DNA of 64,000 nt from Oceanisphaera marina (GTDB taxonomy: Bacteria; Pseudomonadota; Gammaproteobacteria; Enterobacterales; Aeromonadaceae), in assembly GCF_014643915.1 (NCBI RefSeq), contig NZ_BMKE01000003.1, positions 146,087 through 210,086 of the forward strand. The letters are read 5' to 3'. The notes beneath the pieces are model-generated. The model did not search any database and was not told where the DNA came from. It saw only the letters and a program-made list of their open reading frames with translations. Positions 1-8,157 of this stretch are shown here, in pieces; positions within the stretch are counted from its first letter, which is position 1, and every line of letters begins with the position of its first letter. The position numbers were made by a program, and so were the translations under genes.

Positions 1-1025
1 CGCAGACTCATGGTGCGCTCGCCCCAGTCTGGTGGATAGCTCAGGCCGATGGGGTAACCGCAGCGCGCGCCTTCCCGGTTAAAGCCGTATTTGGCCAGGG
101 TGGCGTTGAGGGCATTGGCAATATCGGCACAACGATTGCCGGGTTTGGCGGCTTCCAGTCCGGCTTCCAGCCCGGCATTGAGTGCCTCGTCGGCACGTAA
201 AAAATCGTCTGTGGGTTGCCCAAGATAAATAGTGCGCGACAGCACGCAATGATAACGGCGATGACAACCCGCCAATTCCAGAAAAGTCCCCTCGTTCTGG
301 TTAATCGGTCGGTCGTCCCAGGTGAGATGGGGCGCCGAGGCGTCTTTGCCCGAGGGAAGCATGGGCACTATGGCCGGATAATCTCCATATTGGCCGTTAT
401 GCCCTGTCATGGCCACGCGATACACCTCGGCCACCAGCAGGTTTTTGGGTAAGCCCGGCTCTATCATATCGAACGCGGCCTGGTGCATGTTTTCGACGAT
501 ACGTGCCGCAACCCGCATATAACGCAGCTCGGTTTCAGACTTGATGGCCCGGCACCAGTTAACCAGGCTGGTAGCATCCACCAGCTCGGCATCGGGCAGG
601 TTGTCTCGCAGTGAAAAATACGCCTTGGGGCTGAAATAGTAGTTATCCATCTCAACGCCGATATTGCCATAGGCCCAGTCGCGGGGTTTCAGCTCCTGAT
701 TGGCCAGGTATTCCATGGCATGCAGCAGCGGGTTCATCACGTAGTAGTCGGGGTACCAGGTAATGTTCTCTTCCTGCAAATATACGGTGCGTTTGGCACC
801 GTAAGAATCCATGTGTCGACCAAACCAGAGCGGTTCGCCCGTTGGGCCGACCACCACTACCTGAGGGGTATAAAACGACCAGCCATCGTAGCCGGTCAGC
901 CAGGCCATGTTGGAAGGGTCGTGCAGGATAAGCGTTTGAATGTTTTTTCGCGCCATGGCGGATCTCACCTTGGTCAGGCGCTGGCGGTACTCTTTGGTAG
1001 AGAAGCTGGGAAGGTGTTTTTGCAT
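1..1025 (-). CDS. doeA: Ectoine hydrolase-like M24 protein DoeA, 3' end cut by window
   Basis: The reverse strand is open from an ATG at 1025 to the window edge (341 codons), so roughly the last 55-60 residues are missing if it matches the ~400-residue family. It reads as a creatinase/aminopeptidase-P fold protein. Visible landmarks are SNMAWLTGYDGWSFY near residue 40, VEMDNYYFSP near 125, SGKDASAPHLTWDDRP near 225 and GYPIGLSYPPDWGER at the edge, which I recognise from annotated ectoine hydrolases. DoeA opens the ectoine ring to N-acetyl-diaminobutyrate so ectoine can serve as carbon and nitrogen source. A GAGG ribosome site (1032-1035) precedes the ATG by 6 bases. It is divergent from the symporter at 1473. 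Another M24 hydrolase is possible; the rest of a doe cluster would lie outside the window. Confidence 0.78.
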   Translation of the reverse strand, partial: MQKHLPSFSTKEYRQRLTKVRSAMARKNIQTLILHDPSNMAWLTGYDGWSFYTPQVVVVGPTGEPLWFGRHMDSYGAKRTVYLQEENITWYPDYYVMNPLLHAMEYLANQELKPRDWAYGNIGVEMDNYYFSPKAYFSLRDNLPDAELVDATSLVNWCRAIKSETELRYMRVAARIVENMHQAAFDMIEPGLPKNLLVAEVYRVAMTGHNGQYGDYPAIVPMLPSGKDASAPHLTWDDRPINQNEGTFLELAGCHRRYHCVLSRTIYLGQPTDDFLRADEALNAGLEAGLEAAKPGNRCADIANALNATLAKYGFNREGARCGYPIGLSYPPDWGERTMSL

Positions 1026-1314
1026 ATCACGCCTCGCTGTTGACGGAGAGTCGAGCCCGAACTTCGACACGCTGCGCCGGCACGGGATGCGATGGGGAGT
1101 CGTGGGCGGCGATGCTGTTCATGCCCAAGCGGAAACCATTCTTTCTGTCAGCATAGCAATGAACTCAATCTGTGCTGCAAAGTCGTTGTTTATATCGACG
1201 AATTTCAGGGTGATAGTTACAGGTAATCCGACTGGCTATCACCCCAATATGTAAACAGATGATCTCGTTATGGATTCTTTTGGAGCATTTATCACGTGAA
1301 GTGAGACAAATATT

Positions 1315-1330
1315 TGTGATTTTGTTCACG
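1315..1330 (+). promoter_or_regulatory. CRP-like binding site
   Basis: The sequence is TGTGATTTTGTTCACG, which matches the CRP half-sites TGTGA-N6-TCACA at 9 of 10 positions. Its centre lies about 70 bases before the start point predicted from the promoter at 1358-1385, near a class I activation position. It would put the symporter under carbon catabolite control; binding is inferred. Confidence 0.6.
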
Positions 1331-1357
1331 GAGTAATCGTTTGTAGTGGTTGTGGGG

Positions 1358-1385
1358 TTGCCGAACTGTTTTTTAAATGTAAAAT
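1358..1385 (+). promoter_or_regulatory. Putative sigma-70 promoter of the symporter gene
   Basis: A TTGCCG -35 element (1358-1363) and a TAAAAT -10 element (1380-1385) are separated by 16 bases. They lie downstream of the CRP-like site and about 90 bases before the symporter start. The -35 is only a partial match, as expected for an activator-dependent promoter. Confidence 0.4.
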
Positions 1386-1472
1386 CCCGCCTCTAGTAAA
1401 ATACCCAGTTTACTTTGCTGCCTAAGTAATAGATGGCAGCCTAATTATTTTGCTCACATTGAGGATTACACC

Positions 1473-2759
1473 ATGCAAGGATCACTCTCCACCCGTATCT
1501 TCGTCGGCTTGTTTGTCGGCCTGGTGATCGGCAGCATGATTCAGTATCTTTTTGCTGATGTTGCATTTTTGAACGACAACATAGTAGGGTTGGCGGAAGG
1601 GCTGGGGGGCATGTTTGTGTCGCTCATCAAGCTGATGGTGGTTCCCCTAGTGTATATCTCCATTGTGACCGGTATTTGCGAGCTGCGCGATATTGCCAGC
1701 TTCGGTCGTCTGGGCAGCAAGACCTTTGGTCTTTATATCGTCAATACCATGCTGTCTATTGCCGCCGCCATTCTGGTTGGGGTGATCTTTCAGCCCGGCA
1801 TGGGCGCGACTCTGCCCCATGGCGCTTCTACTACCGTTAAACTGGCCACCACGGAAACGCCGGATATTGGCGCCATGCTGATTGGTATTGTGCCCAGCAA
1901 CCCGGTGCAGGCGTTTGCCTCTGGCGATATGCTGCAGATTATCTTTATGGCCATTATTACCGGTCTGGCCATTCAGGCCATGGGCAGCGCCGCCGCGCCT
2001 GCCATGCGTACCTTCCGCGTTGCCAATCAGGTGATGATGAAGCTGGTTGGCCTGGTGATGACGCTGGCGCCTTACGGTGTCTTCGCGCTGATGATAAGCC
2101 TGGGTGCGACTCTGGAAGCCAACACGCTGATGTCGGTCGCCGGTTACGTAGGCCTGGTGGTACTGGTGCTGACCTTCTGGATTCTGGTGGTTTACCCGCT
2201 GGCGGTCTGGCTGACCACAGGCATCAAACCCAAGATGTTCCGTCAGGCAACTCGCGAGCAGCTGTTGTTTTCTCTTTCCACTGCCAGCTCTAACGCCACC
2301 ATTCCGGTGACCATGCGCACCCTGACCGAAAAACTGGGCGTGTCTCGTGCCATCGCCGGTTTTGGTGTGCCGCTGGGTGCCACCATCAACATGTCTGGTT
2401 CGGCTATTTACATCACGCTGGCTGCCATGTTTGCCGCCAATATTTCCGGCACGCCCATCCCTATGGGGGATCTGCTGACTGTAGGCGTGACCGTACTGCT
2501 GATGTCTGTAGGCGTGGGTGGTGTACCCGGCGGTGCCGTGGTCATGGCCGGTGTGTTGCTGCACCAGATGGGCCTGCCCATTGAAGCCATGGCCATCATC
2601 ATGGCGGTAGACCGCATCAACGATATGTTCTGTACCGCGTCCAACGTGGTCGGTGACACGGCGGTGAATACCATAGTGGCGCAAATGGAAGGTAATCCTC
2701 AACCAGTAGAAGAAGCTGAGTTGAAAGCCGAGCCGGTAGCGGACAAGCAAAACGCCTGA
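1473..2759 (+). CDS. Dicarboxylate/amino acid:cation symporter (DAACS family)
   Basis: The 428-residue protein is a GltP/DctA-type inner-membrane carrier that imports glutamate, aspartate or C4-dicarboxylates with H+ or Na+. Hydrophobic segments run throughout. The family hallmarks are visible: a serine-rich re-entrant loop (SLSTASSNATIPVTM, near residue 270), the NMSG segment (ATINMSGSAIYIT, near 305) and the C-terminal DRINDMFCTASNVVGD helix. The substrate cannot be read from sequence. It has its own regulated promoter region and is followed by a strong terminator, so it looks monocistronic. Divergence from a doeA-like gene could mean a link to osmolyte or amino-acid use, but that is only suggestive. 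Confidence 0.9.
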   Translation: MQGSLSTRIFVGLFVGLVIGSMIQYLFADVAFLNDNIVGLAEGLGGMFVSLIKLMVVPLVYISIVTGICELRDIASFGRLGSKTFGLYIVNTMLSIAAAILVGVIFQPGMGATLPHGASTTVKLATTETPDIGAMLIGIVPSNPVQAFASGDMLQIIFMAIITGLAIQAMGSAAAPAMRTFRVANQVMMKLVGLVMTLAPYGVFALMISLGATLEANTLMSVAGYVGLVVLVLTFWILVVYPLAVWLTTGIKPKMFRQATREQLLFSLSTASSNATIPVTMRTLTEKLGVSRAIAGFGVPLGATINMSGSAIYITLAAMFAANISGTPIPMGDLLTVGVTVLLMSVGVGGVPGGAVVMAGVLLHQMGLPIEAMAIIMAVDRINDMFCTASNVVGDTAVNTIVAQMEGNPQPVEEAELKAEPVADKQNA

Positions 2760-2784
2760 TATAAACAGTGAGTTTTTGAGATGT

Positions 2785-2810
2785 AAAACGGCCCTTCAAG
2801 GGCCGTTTTT
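2785..2810 (+). terminator. Rho-independent terminator after symporter
   Basis: A 10-bp stem AAAACGGCCC / GGGCCGTTTT with a 5-base loop ends in a T run, 26 bases after the symporter stop. Confidence 0.9.
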
Positions 2811-3014
2811 GTATCTGTCAGATGCTGGTTGACCGCCGTGCTTGCTTTCCTCTTCGTAACAGGGCGATGCCCCGTGCGGCTATGTTGCCCGGCAGAAGAC
2901 ATCTTTACCCGTCTTGGCTATGCTCTGTACTCGTATGCCCCTGGCGGGGACTGAGCAGCGGGTTACGCACCCGGAGCCGATAACCAAGACCCACAATAGC
3001 CATTGCTGGAGAAG

Positions 3015-4835
3015 ATGATTAGCAAGACACAACGGATAGAAAAGTTCAATTCTGCAATCACCAGGCAAAGAGCTGGGCAGAAGCGCGTTGCCGCCGGCAT
3101 GGTGGCCATGACGGGTATGTCTGGTCGTCGCATGTATGCCTGGTTGGGGCCCCTGTTGGGCATTTTGCTGGTGGGGCTGCTATGCCTGATGCCGTTAATG
3201 GCCGTTGCCGCGGCTGAGCAGGATTCTTCATCCTGGTATGAGAGTGAGCTTGATGTGACCGGCTCCAGCAAGGGAGCCGAAGGTACCAACCGGCGCACCC
3301 CACGTGAGACAGTGCGCAATTTTGTGGCGCTGACCGAAGCGGGAGAATACGAAAGGGCGGCTGATTTCTTGAACCTGGCGGATTTACCGCCGAGCGAGAG
3401 GGTCGCTCGCGGCTCCGATCTTGCCCGCCAGTTGGGCCTGGTGATAGATCGGCAGCTGTGGATTGACTGGGCCGGGCTCTCGGCGCGCCCCGATGCCATG
3501 CGCGATCAGGGCTCGGCCAATCATCCGCTCGCGGGCCAGGCGCGGCGTGATATTGGATTGAAAATGGTTAAAGTGAAGGGGCAGGCCTACGAAATTCGCC
3601 TGGGCCGCTATAAATCGGAGGAAGCCGAGCCGGTCTGGCTGTTCACGCCGCAGACGGTGGAGAATATTCCCATTCTGTATCGTGCTTTCGGGCCCCATCG
3701 GTTTGAAGTCTATATTCCCACGCCGTTGAAACAGCGCCTGGGTGGCTTGCGACTCTGGGAGTGGTTTGCGCTGCCGATGTTGTTGTGTGTGCTGTTGGGA
3801 TTGGGCTTTCTGATTAACCGTATGATCCGCTGGTTGGGTCACAAGGCCAAGAGTCCGGTATTACGTCAGGCTGCGGAAAAAACGCGGATCCCCCTGGCAT
3901 TGGTTGCGATGGCGATTGCAGCTCAGCTCTTTATCAAGCTGGGGGTGTCCTTCTCTGGCCCGGCCACCAATATCGTCCGCCCCTTGCTGGTTATTATCAT
4001 AGTGTCGGGGCTGGGCATGACGGTGCTCAAAATCATTGATGCCGTTCTTAACCGTGTCACGCTGCGCATGATTGGTGAAATCGACGATACCCGCAGCATC
4101 AAGAAACGCGAACTTTATACCTCTATCTATGCTTTGCGCAGGGTGGTGGTGTTGGTGATGGTAGCGGCATCGGTGATTGTGGTGCTGATCCGGCTGAACC
4201 TGTTCGAGTCGCTGGGAATTACCCTGCTGGCATCGGCCGGGGTGGTAACGGTACTACTGGGAATAGCAGGACAGGCGGTGCTGGGTAATATAATGGCATC
4301 GCTGCAAATTGCCCTGGCCAAACCGGTGCGCATTGGTGATAGCGTGTTGTTTGAAGGCAACTGGGCCTACGTTGAAAGCATATTTTATACCTTTATTCGA
4401 CTGCGTACCTGGGACGAGCGCCGCATCATAGTGCCGGTTAAATATTTCATCTCGCAGCCCTTCGAGAACTGGTCGGTTAAGGATGCGCGGATCATGAAAA
4501 CCATCACCCTGTTTCTGGATCACCGGGCTGATATCACCCTGCTGCGGGAAGTGTTTATCGAGCTGGCCAAGCAGGACGAGGGCGTGATCGATCATCATAC
4601 GCTGGCCGCGAATGTCACACGGCATACGCGCGGAGGGCAGGAAATAGCATTTTATGCGATGTCTCCTGATCCCTCGACCGCCTGGGCGATGGCGATGCGT
4701 CTGCGAGAGGTCATGCTGGATCATGTGCGCACCCATCATCCAGACTGGTGGCCCAGCGAGCGGATTGATGCCGACGATGTGAATGCGCGCCTGGCTGCGG
4801 CGGCCAAGGAGACTTCCGGACCGTCAGCTGATTGA
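3015..4835 (+). CDS. MscS-family mechanosensitive ion channel with large periplasmic N-terminal domain
   Basis: This is a multi-domain MscS-like channel of about 606 residues. An N-terminal hydrophobic segment (MYAWLGPLLGILLVGLLCLM) looks like a signal peptide or anchor. A roughly 180-residue soluble domain follows, then several membrane helices. The pore-lining helix is glycine/alanine-rich (LLASAGVVTVLLGIAGQAVL), continues into the MscS beta domain (IRIGD-like PVRIGDSVLFEG, then RIIVPVKYFISQPFENW) and ends in a cytoplasmic alpha/beta domain. Such channels release solutes on hypo-osmotic shock. The start is uncertain: ATG 3015 has GGAG only 3 bases upstream, and ATGs at 3099 and 3117 would leave a more ordinary signal peptide. 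It appears to be a single-gene unit. Confidence 0.88.
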   Translation: MISKTQRIEKFNSAITRQRAGQKRVAAGMVAMTGMSGRRMYAWLGPLLGILLVGLLCLMPLMAVAAAEQDSSSWYESELDVTGSSKGAEGTNRRTPRETVRNFVALTEAGEYERAADFLNLADLPPSERVARGSDLARQLGLVIDRQLWIDWAGLSARPDAMRDQGSANHPLAGQARRDIGLKMVKVKGQAYEIRLGRYKSEEAEPVWLFTPQTVENIPILYRAFGPHRFEVYIPTPLKQRLGGLRLWEWFALPMLLCVLLGLGFLINRMIRWLGHKAKSPVLRQAAEKTRIPLALVAMAIAAQLFIKLGVSFSGPATNIVRPLLVIIIVSGLGMTVLKIIDAVLNRVTLRMIGEIDDTRSIKKRELYTSIYALRRVVVLVMVAASVIVVLIRLNLFESLGITLLASAGVVTVLLGIAGQAVLGNIMASLQIALAKPVRIGDSVLFEGNWAYVESIFYTFIRLRTWDERRIIVPVKYFISQPFENWSVKDARIMKTITLFLDHRADITLLREVFIELAKQDEGVIDHHTLAANVTRHTRGGQEIAFYAMSPDPSTAWAMAMRLREVMLDHVRTHHPDWWPSERIDADDVNARLAAAAKETSGPSAD

Positions 4836-4876
4836 ACAACTTGTTTTCATATTTGGGTGATAGCAATAAACCCGCG

Positions 4877-5311
4877 TTAGTTTGTGCCAGCGGTGAGGGT
4901 TGAGGGCACAGGAAACACCTTGTCGTAGAGCAGGTTATAGACAAAGGCATACACCAGATAAAAAGCGGACATAGCCACGCCCATGGTAAAGGCTTGCCAC
5001 AGAGTGATGCTTAAATGCCAGGCTATTATCGGTAAAAACAGTGTCAGCAAGCCGCCCTCGAACAAGAAAGCATGGTAAATCCTTATCTGAGTCGTTTTAC
5101 GCACATCGCCGCGCAGCCGCAACATGGCGTGATCGAACAGTATGTTGTAGAAATAGTTCCATACGGTGGCGATAACGGAGCCCACCACCGCCATGATGCC
5201 CATCTCGAACATGTTATAGCCGAACGCCAAGGCGGCAACAGGGGCGAAAATAATCAGGCCTATGATTTCAAAGCCCAGGGTATGGCGAATACGATCTTTG
5301 GTGGTGCGCAT
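4877..5311 (-). CDS. PACE-family (AceI-type) efflux transporter
   Basis: The 144-residue protein has four hydrophobic helices arranged as two repeats of the bacterial transmembrane pair domain (FEIIGLIIFAPVAALAFGYN, then FEGGLLTLFLPIIAWHLS). This is the hallmark of proteobacterial antimicrobial compound efflux transporters such as AceI, which export chlorhexidine, acriflavine or short diamines by proton antiport. An AAGGAA ribosome site lies 5 bases before the ATG. It is transcribed divergently from a LysR regulator 90 bases away, the usual AceI/AceR arrangement, so ligand-induced activation by that neighbour is likely. The native substrate is unknown. Confidence 0.9.
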   Translation of the reverse strand: MRTTKDRIRHTLGFEIIGLIIFAPVAALAFGYNMFEMGIMAVVGSVIATVWNYFYNILFDHAMLRLRGDVRKTTQIRIYHAFLFEGGLLTLFLPIIAWHLSITLWQAFTMGVAMSAFYLVYAFVYNLLYDKVFPVPSTLTAGTN

Positions 5312-5401
5312 TAAAATTCCTTGCTGATTCCATCGTCTGATGGCTAATACTATCTGCTAATATCCTATATCAAAGTTGGTATGTATCGGATTTTAAGATA
5401 G

Positions 5402-6292
5402 ATGAGTTTCTCTCTGGAACAATTACAAGCATTTGTGACCACAGTGGATGCGGGGTCTTTCTCTGCTGCTGCCCGTCGACTGGGCAAGGCTCAGTCGGTG
5501 ATCAGTACTGCGATATCCAATCTGGAAATCGATCTTGGCAACAGCCTGTTTCTGCGCAGCGGCCGCTATCCACGTCTGACCCCGGCGGGTGAGCGGCTAC
5601 TGGCGGAAGCCAGGATAATATTGGAGCGTTGCGAGCATTTTCGTGGCGTGGCCAAAAGCCTGGGTGAAGGGGTGGAAAGCCGGCTGGTACTGGCGGTTGA
5701 CGAGCTGTATCCCTCGGAGCGGCTGGGTGCGCTTATGGACGAATTTTCCCGCTGTTTTCCCAGTGTCGAGCTGGAGCTTCTGTTTCCACTGATGGAAGAT
5801 GTCAGCCGCCTGGTGCTGGAAGAGAGAGCCGATTTGGGCATTATGTGGCGTCAGGAAATTTTACCCTCGGCACTCAACTTTCATGCGCTTGGCCGGGTAC
5901 CATTGAAAGTCGTCTGTGCACCGGATCATGCACTGGCGGGTCAGCGAGTAGGGTGGGAAGAGCTTAAACGGTATCGCCAGCTGATGGTGGCTACGCGTAA
6001 TGACAGCGAAGAGAAAGTGCGGTTACGCGTTGCGGCCGATGTCTGGTGGGTAGAAAGTCAGTGGGTGATCGTCGAGTTGGTACAGCGCAACCTGGGCTGG
6101 GCGTTTGTGCCCGCACACGTGGTGGCCAGCGCCCTGGATAATGGGTATCTGGTCTCGCCGACTCTGGAATTTGACGATCAGGACTGGCCGGTGGCACTGG
6201 AGCTGATCTGGCACAAGCAGCGGCCTTTGGGCAAGGCCGCTGCCTGGCTAAAAGAAGCAGCGATTGAAGCGGCTCAGTCTATCAGCTCGTAG
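5402..6292 (+). CDS. LysR-type regulator, probable activator of the PACE exporter
   Basis: A 296-residue LysR-type transcriptional regulator. The N-terminal winged helix-turn-helix (MSFSLEQLQAFVTTVDAGSF, then AAARRLGKAQSVISTAISNL) is followed by a periplasmic-binding-protein-like effector domain from about residue 90. By family and by divergent placement it probably senses the exporter's substrate and binds the shared 90-base spacer, where GCTAATA occurs twice (5343-5349 and 5356-5362). Its last 19 bases overlap the end of the convergent ygfZ gene. It could also act elsewhere; the assignment rests on gene order. Confidence 0.85.
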   Translation: MSFSLEQLQAFVTTVDAGSFSAAARRLGKAQSVISTAISNLEIDLGNSLFLRSGRYPRLTPAGERLLAEARIILERCEHFRGVAKSLGEGVESRLVLAVDELYPSERLGALMDEFSRCFPSVELELLFPLMEDVSRLVLEERADLGIMWRQEILPSALNFHALGRVPLKVVCAPDHALAGQRVGWEELKRYRQLMVATRNDSEEKVRLRVAADVWWVESQWVIVELVQRNLGWAFVPAHVVASALDNGYLVSPTLEFDDQDWPVALELIWHKQRPLGKAAAWLKEAAIEAAQSISS

Positions 6293-7176
6293 GGCAAAGG
6301 CTGCAGGGCAAGGCGACTGTCGTCCTGACCTTTTATTCTGAACAGGGTGTCGGGATCCATGTCTTTGTTGAGCACAGAGGTGAGCATGCATTCTTCGCCT
6401 TGCTGCCAGGCACTGAGCACGGTACCGGCCCGGCGCCAGTTCTCGCCCAGTTGCATTTCAATGTCCTGGTTGATGGCAATGTCATCGTTACAGCTGCCGG
6501 CCAGCACAAACATGGCTTTTTTATTGGCGCCACGGTACTTGGCGCGGGCCACGGTTTCCTGACCCATGTAGCAGCCCTTGGTAAAGCTGATGCCGTTCAG
6601 CGCCTGCAGATTCAGCATTTGCGGAATGTAGTCGCCCTGATGCTCGGCGCTCATATCCGGCAGACCGGCATGGATCATCAGGCCTCGCCATTGCTGTTCG
6701 TCACCCAGCGGCAACTCGGGCGGAGTGGCTTCTTTGGGCAGTACCAGCAGTGCGTGCTCGGCGGCAACGGGGATCAGTATGCCGCCTTGCCACAGGTTAT
6801 CACCGTCAATTTCATGGCTGAGCCAGTGCGACAGACCTTCACCGGCAATCCCGAATACCTGCCAGTCTGCACTGACTTCTTCGACATCGGTATTGGCGAA
6901 TACGGCGAATTTTTTCAGCTCGGGCAGCTGGCGCTCAACCAGTGACTGGTTAACTACCAGAAGCAGTTGTTCGCCCAGATTGGCGAGCCAGAAGCTGGCC
7001 CATAATTTGCCTTTGCTATCGCAGTGGCCACCTAGGCTGGCATCGCCCGGGGCGAGGGTGTCCAGATCACAAGTTACCTGGCCTTGCAGATACTTGGCTC
7101 TGTCGGCACCCGTCAGGCTGATAACGGCTCTATCGGATAGCGGATAAAGTACGGGAGAAGAAGAAAGAGTCAACAC
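6274..7176 (-). CDS. ygfZ: Folate-binding tRNA-modifying / Fe-S maintenance protein YgfZ
   Basis: The 300-residue protein is related to the glycine cleavage T protein. The signature KGCYMGQE followed by VARAKYRG, with the conserved cysteine, is present near residue 200. YgfZ binds tetrahydrofolate and supports MiaB-type tRNA thiomethylation and iron-sulfur enzymes in the cytoplasm. A GTG start at 7176 is preceded by GGGGAG at 5-base spacing. It lies back to back with sdhE, as in E. coli, where ygfZ and sdhE-ygfX are divergent. Its 3' end overlaps the LysR gene. Confidence 0.93.
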   Translation of the reverse strand: MLTLSSSPVLYPLSDRAVISLTGADRAKYLQGQVTCDLDTLAPGDASLGGHCDSKGKLWASFWLANLGEQLLLVVNQSLVERQLPELKKFAVFANTDVEEVSADWQVFGIAGEGLSHWLSHEIDGDNLWQGGILIPVAAEHALLVLPKEATPPELPLGDEQQWRGLMIHAGLPDMSAEHQGDYIPQMLNLQALNGISFTKGCYMGQETVARAKYRGANKKAMFVLAGSCNDDIAINQDIEMQLGENWRRAGTVLSAWQQGEECMLTSVLNKDMDPDTLFRIKGQDDSRLALQPLPYELID

Positions 7177-7300
7177 GGGCGCTCCCCTTGAGTGCGGTCA
7201 ATGAATGAAGTGTGACCTTCATGGTAAAGATGGCCAACACATTTGTCAGCACTCATTGGACCTTATACTATGAGCTTTGTCTTATTTTTTGGATGCCTTC

Positions 7301-7564
7301 ATGCTCAACTCATCTGATAAACCACGTCTTGTTTGGGCTTGCCGTCGTGGCATGCTTGAGCTGGACGTTATTTTAGGCCCCTTTGTCGAACACGAATATG
7401 ATGGATTGACCGACGAGCATAAAGTGGTGTTTCGGCGGCTGCTGGAATGTGATGATCCCGACTTGTTCGCCTGGTTCATGGGCCATCAGCGTTCCGGTAA
7501 CGCCGATTTTCAGGCCATGGTGGACTATATTCTTGAGCGTAACCAGATTCGCAATCGACGCTAA
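7301..7564 (+). CDS. sdhE: Succinate dehydrogenase flavin assembly factor SdhE
   Basis: An 87-residue cytoplasmic protein that promotes covalent FAD attachment to SdhA (and FrdA). It carries the RGxxE signature as RRGMLELD near residue 15, plus the conserved DPDLFAWFMG segment. I chose ATG 7301 because the product then starts like E. coli SdhE (88 residues); an upstream in-frame TTG at 7277 has no better ribosome site. It overlaps ygfX by about 30 bases, so the two are probably translationally coupled. Confidence 0.93.
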   Translation: MLNSSDKPRLVWACRRGMLELDVILGPFVEHEYDGLTDEHKVVFRRLLECDDPDLFAWFMGHQRSGNADFQAMVDYILERNQIRNRR

Positions 7565-7937
7565 GCCCTCCCGATTATACGGCTGTTACTTACTGGCGGC
7601 GGCCAGCCTGTGGTGGCTGCCCGCCAGTATGCTGCTGAGTGCAGACCGGTTGGTGTGGTTTACGCCGGCCTGGTTATGGGTGTCGTTGTTTTTGTGGTAT
7701 CGCAGTCGCGATTATCGGTTGCAGGGGGAATATAATCAGGGCGTGCTGAGCCTGAACGGGCGCAGCGGGGTACTATCAACAAAAAGTCGGGCAGGGCCCG
7801 GCTTTTTGTTGTTGATACTGGAAGACGATCCCTGGCCACCCTTGTGGTTGTTTCAGGATGCGGTACCCGATGCCGTATTTCGCCGATTGTCGCAGCGAGT
7901 CTTGCTGGCAGAAAAGACGAAAGACCACAATCAGTGA
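7533..7937 (+). CDS. ygfX: YgfX/CptA family membrane protein
   Basis: This small protein (about 134 residues if the TTG at 7533 is used) has two adjacent hydrophobic helices near the N-terminus (YLLAAASLWWLPASMLL and LVWFTPAWLWVSLFLWY) and a polar C-terminal domain, the YgfX layout. In E. coli YgfX (CptA) pairs with SdhE/YgfY and was described as a toxin acting on MreB and FtsZ; the physiological role is debated. The reading frame extends upstream inside sdhE, so the true start is uncertain. Identity rests on topology and on the sdhE overlap rather than on strong motifs. Confidence 0.75.
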   Translation: MSVTRFAIDAKPSRLYGCYLLAAASLWWLPASMLLSADRLVWFTPAWLWVSLFLWYRSRDYRLQGEYNQGVLSLNGRSGVLSTKSRAGPGFLLLILEDDPWPPLWLFQDAVPDAVFRRLSQRVLLAEKTKDHNQ

Positions 7938-8157
7938 AGAGTGAAGAGTGAAGAGTGAAGAGAGAGGCGTAAAACACCGAATCTGCTGCGTAAATGTCGC
8001 CGCTTAAAGCAGCGGCGACAAACATTACCGTGATTTTGTAGGGGCGAATTCATTCGACCAATAGGGTGGCAAGGCTTTAACGCGGTCGAATTAATTCGAC
8101 CCTACCACCGAGCTTGGCCTTACTTTTCACCCTTCACCCTTCACCCTTCACGCATGT
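7933..8157. repeat. Repeat-filled spacer between ygfX and nadB
   Basis: Four perfect AGTGAAG heptamers (7933-7960, beginning inside the ygfX stop region) face an array of TTCACCC heptamers (8126-8146), the near-inverse sequence, at the other side. Between them lie a 9-bp stem-loop (GTCGCCGCT at 7996-8004, AGCGGCGAC at 8011-8019) and a 22-base inverted repeat pair (8038-8059 and 8084-8105). The genes on each side are convergent. Confidence 0.75.
8038..8105. repeat. Palindromic intergenic repeat, 22-base arms
   Basis: The left arm begins GTAGGGGCGAATTCATTCG (8038) and the right arm ends AATTAATTCGACCCTAC (8105). The arms are inverted copies with two mismatches around a 24-base centre. It resembles the mobile palindromic repeats scattered between genes of many proteobacteria. 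Confidence 0.7.

Larger units (their letters stand above)
1026..1472. other. Divergent intergenic region, doeA-like / symporter
   Basis: This 447-base spacer has no convincing gene. It holds an imperfect dyad (GTGATAG at 1210-1216, CTATCAC at 1236-1242), a CRP-like site at 1315-1330 and a plausible sigma-70 promoter at 1358-1385 reading towards the symporter. The ORFs that can be drawn through it have no ribosome site or recognisable sequence. Confidence 0.7.

Noticed and set aside
1-1025. Suspicion that the doeA-like gene is frameshifted, since only short closed frames occur there
   Set aside because: Reading the reverse strand from 1025 to the edge gives one uninterrupted frame; it is simply open at the window border.
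1647-2750. 367-codon reverse-strand reading frame opposite the symporter gene
   Set aside because: It is histidine- and glutamine-rich, without hydrophobic core or homology, and mirrors the codon bias of the real transporter on the other strand.
7533-7937. sdhE-ygfX as a novel toxin-antitoxin pair
   Set aside because: This is the known YgfY/YgfX (SdhE/CptA) pair and gene overlap; nothing new is visible.
7933-8157. Heptamer arrays as a CRISPR array
   Set aside because: Units are seven bases in direct tandem with no spacers, and there are no cas genes.
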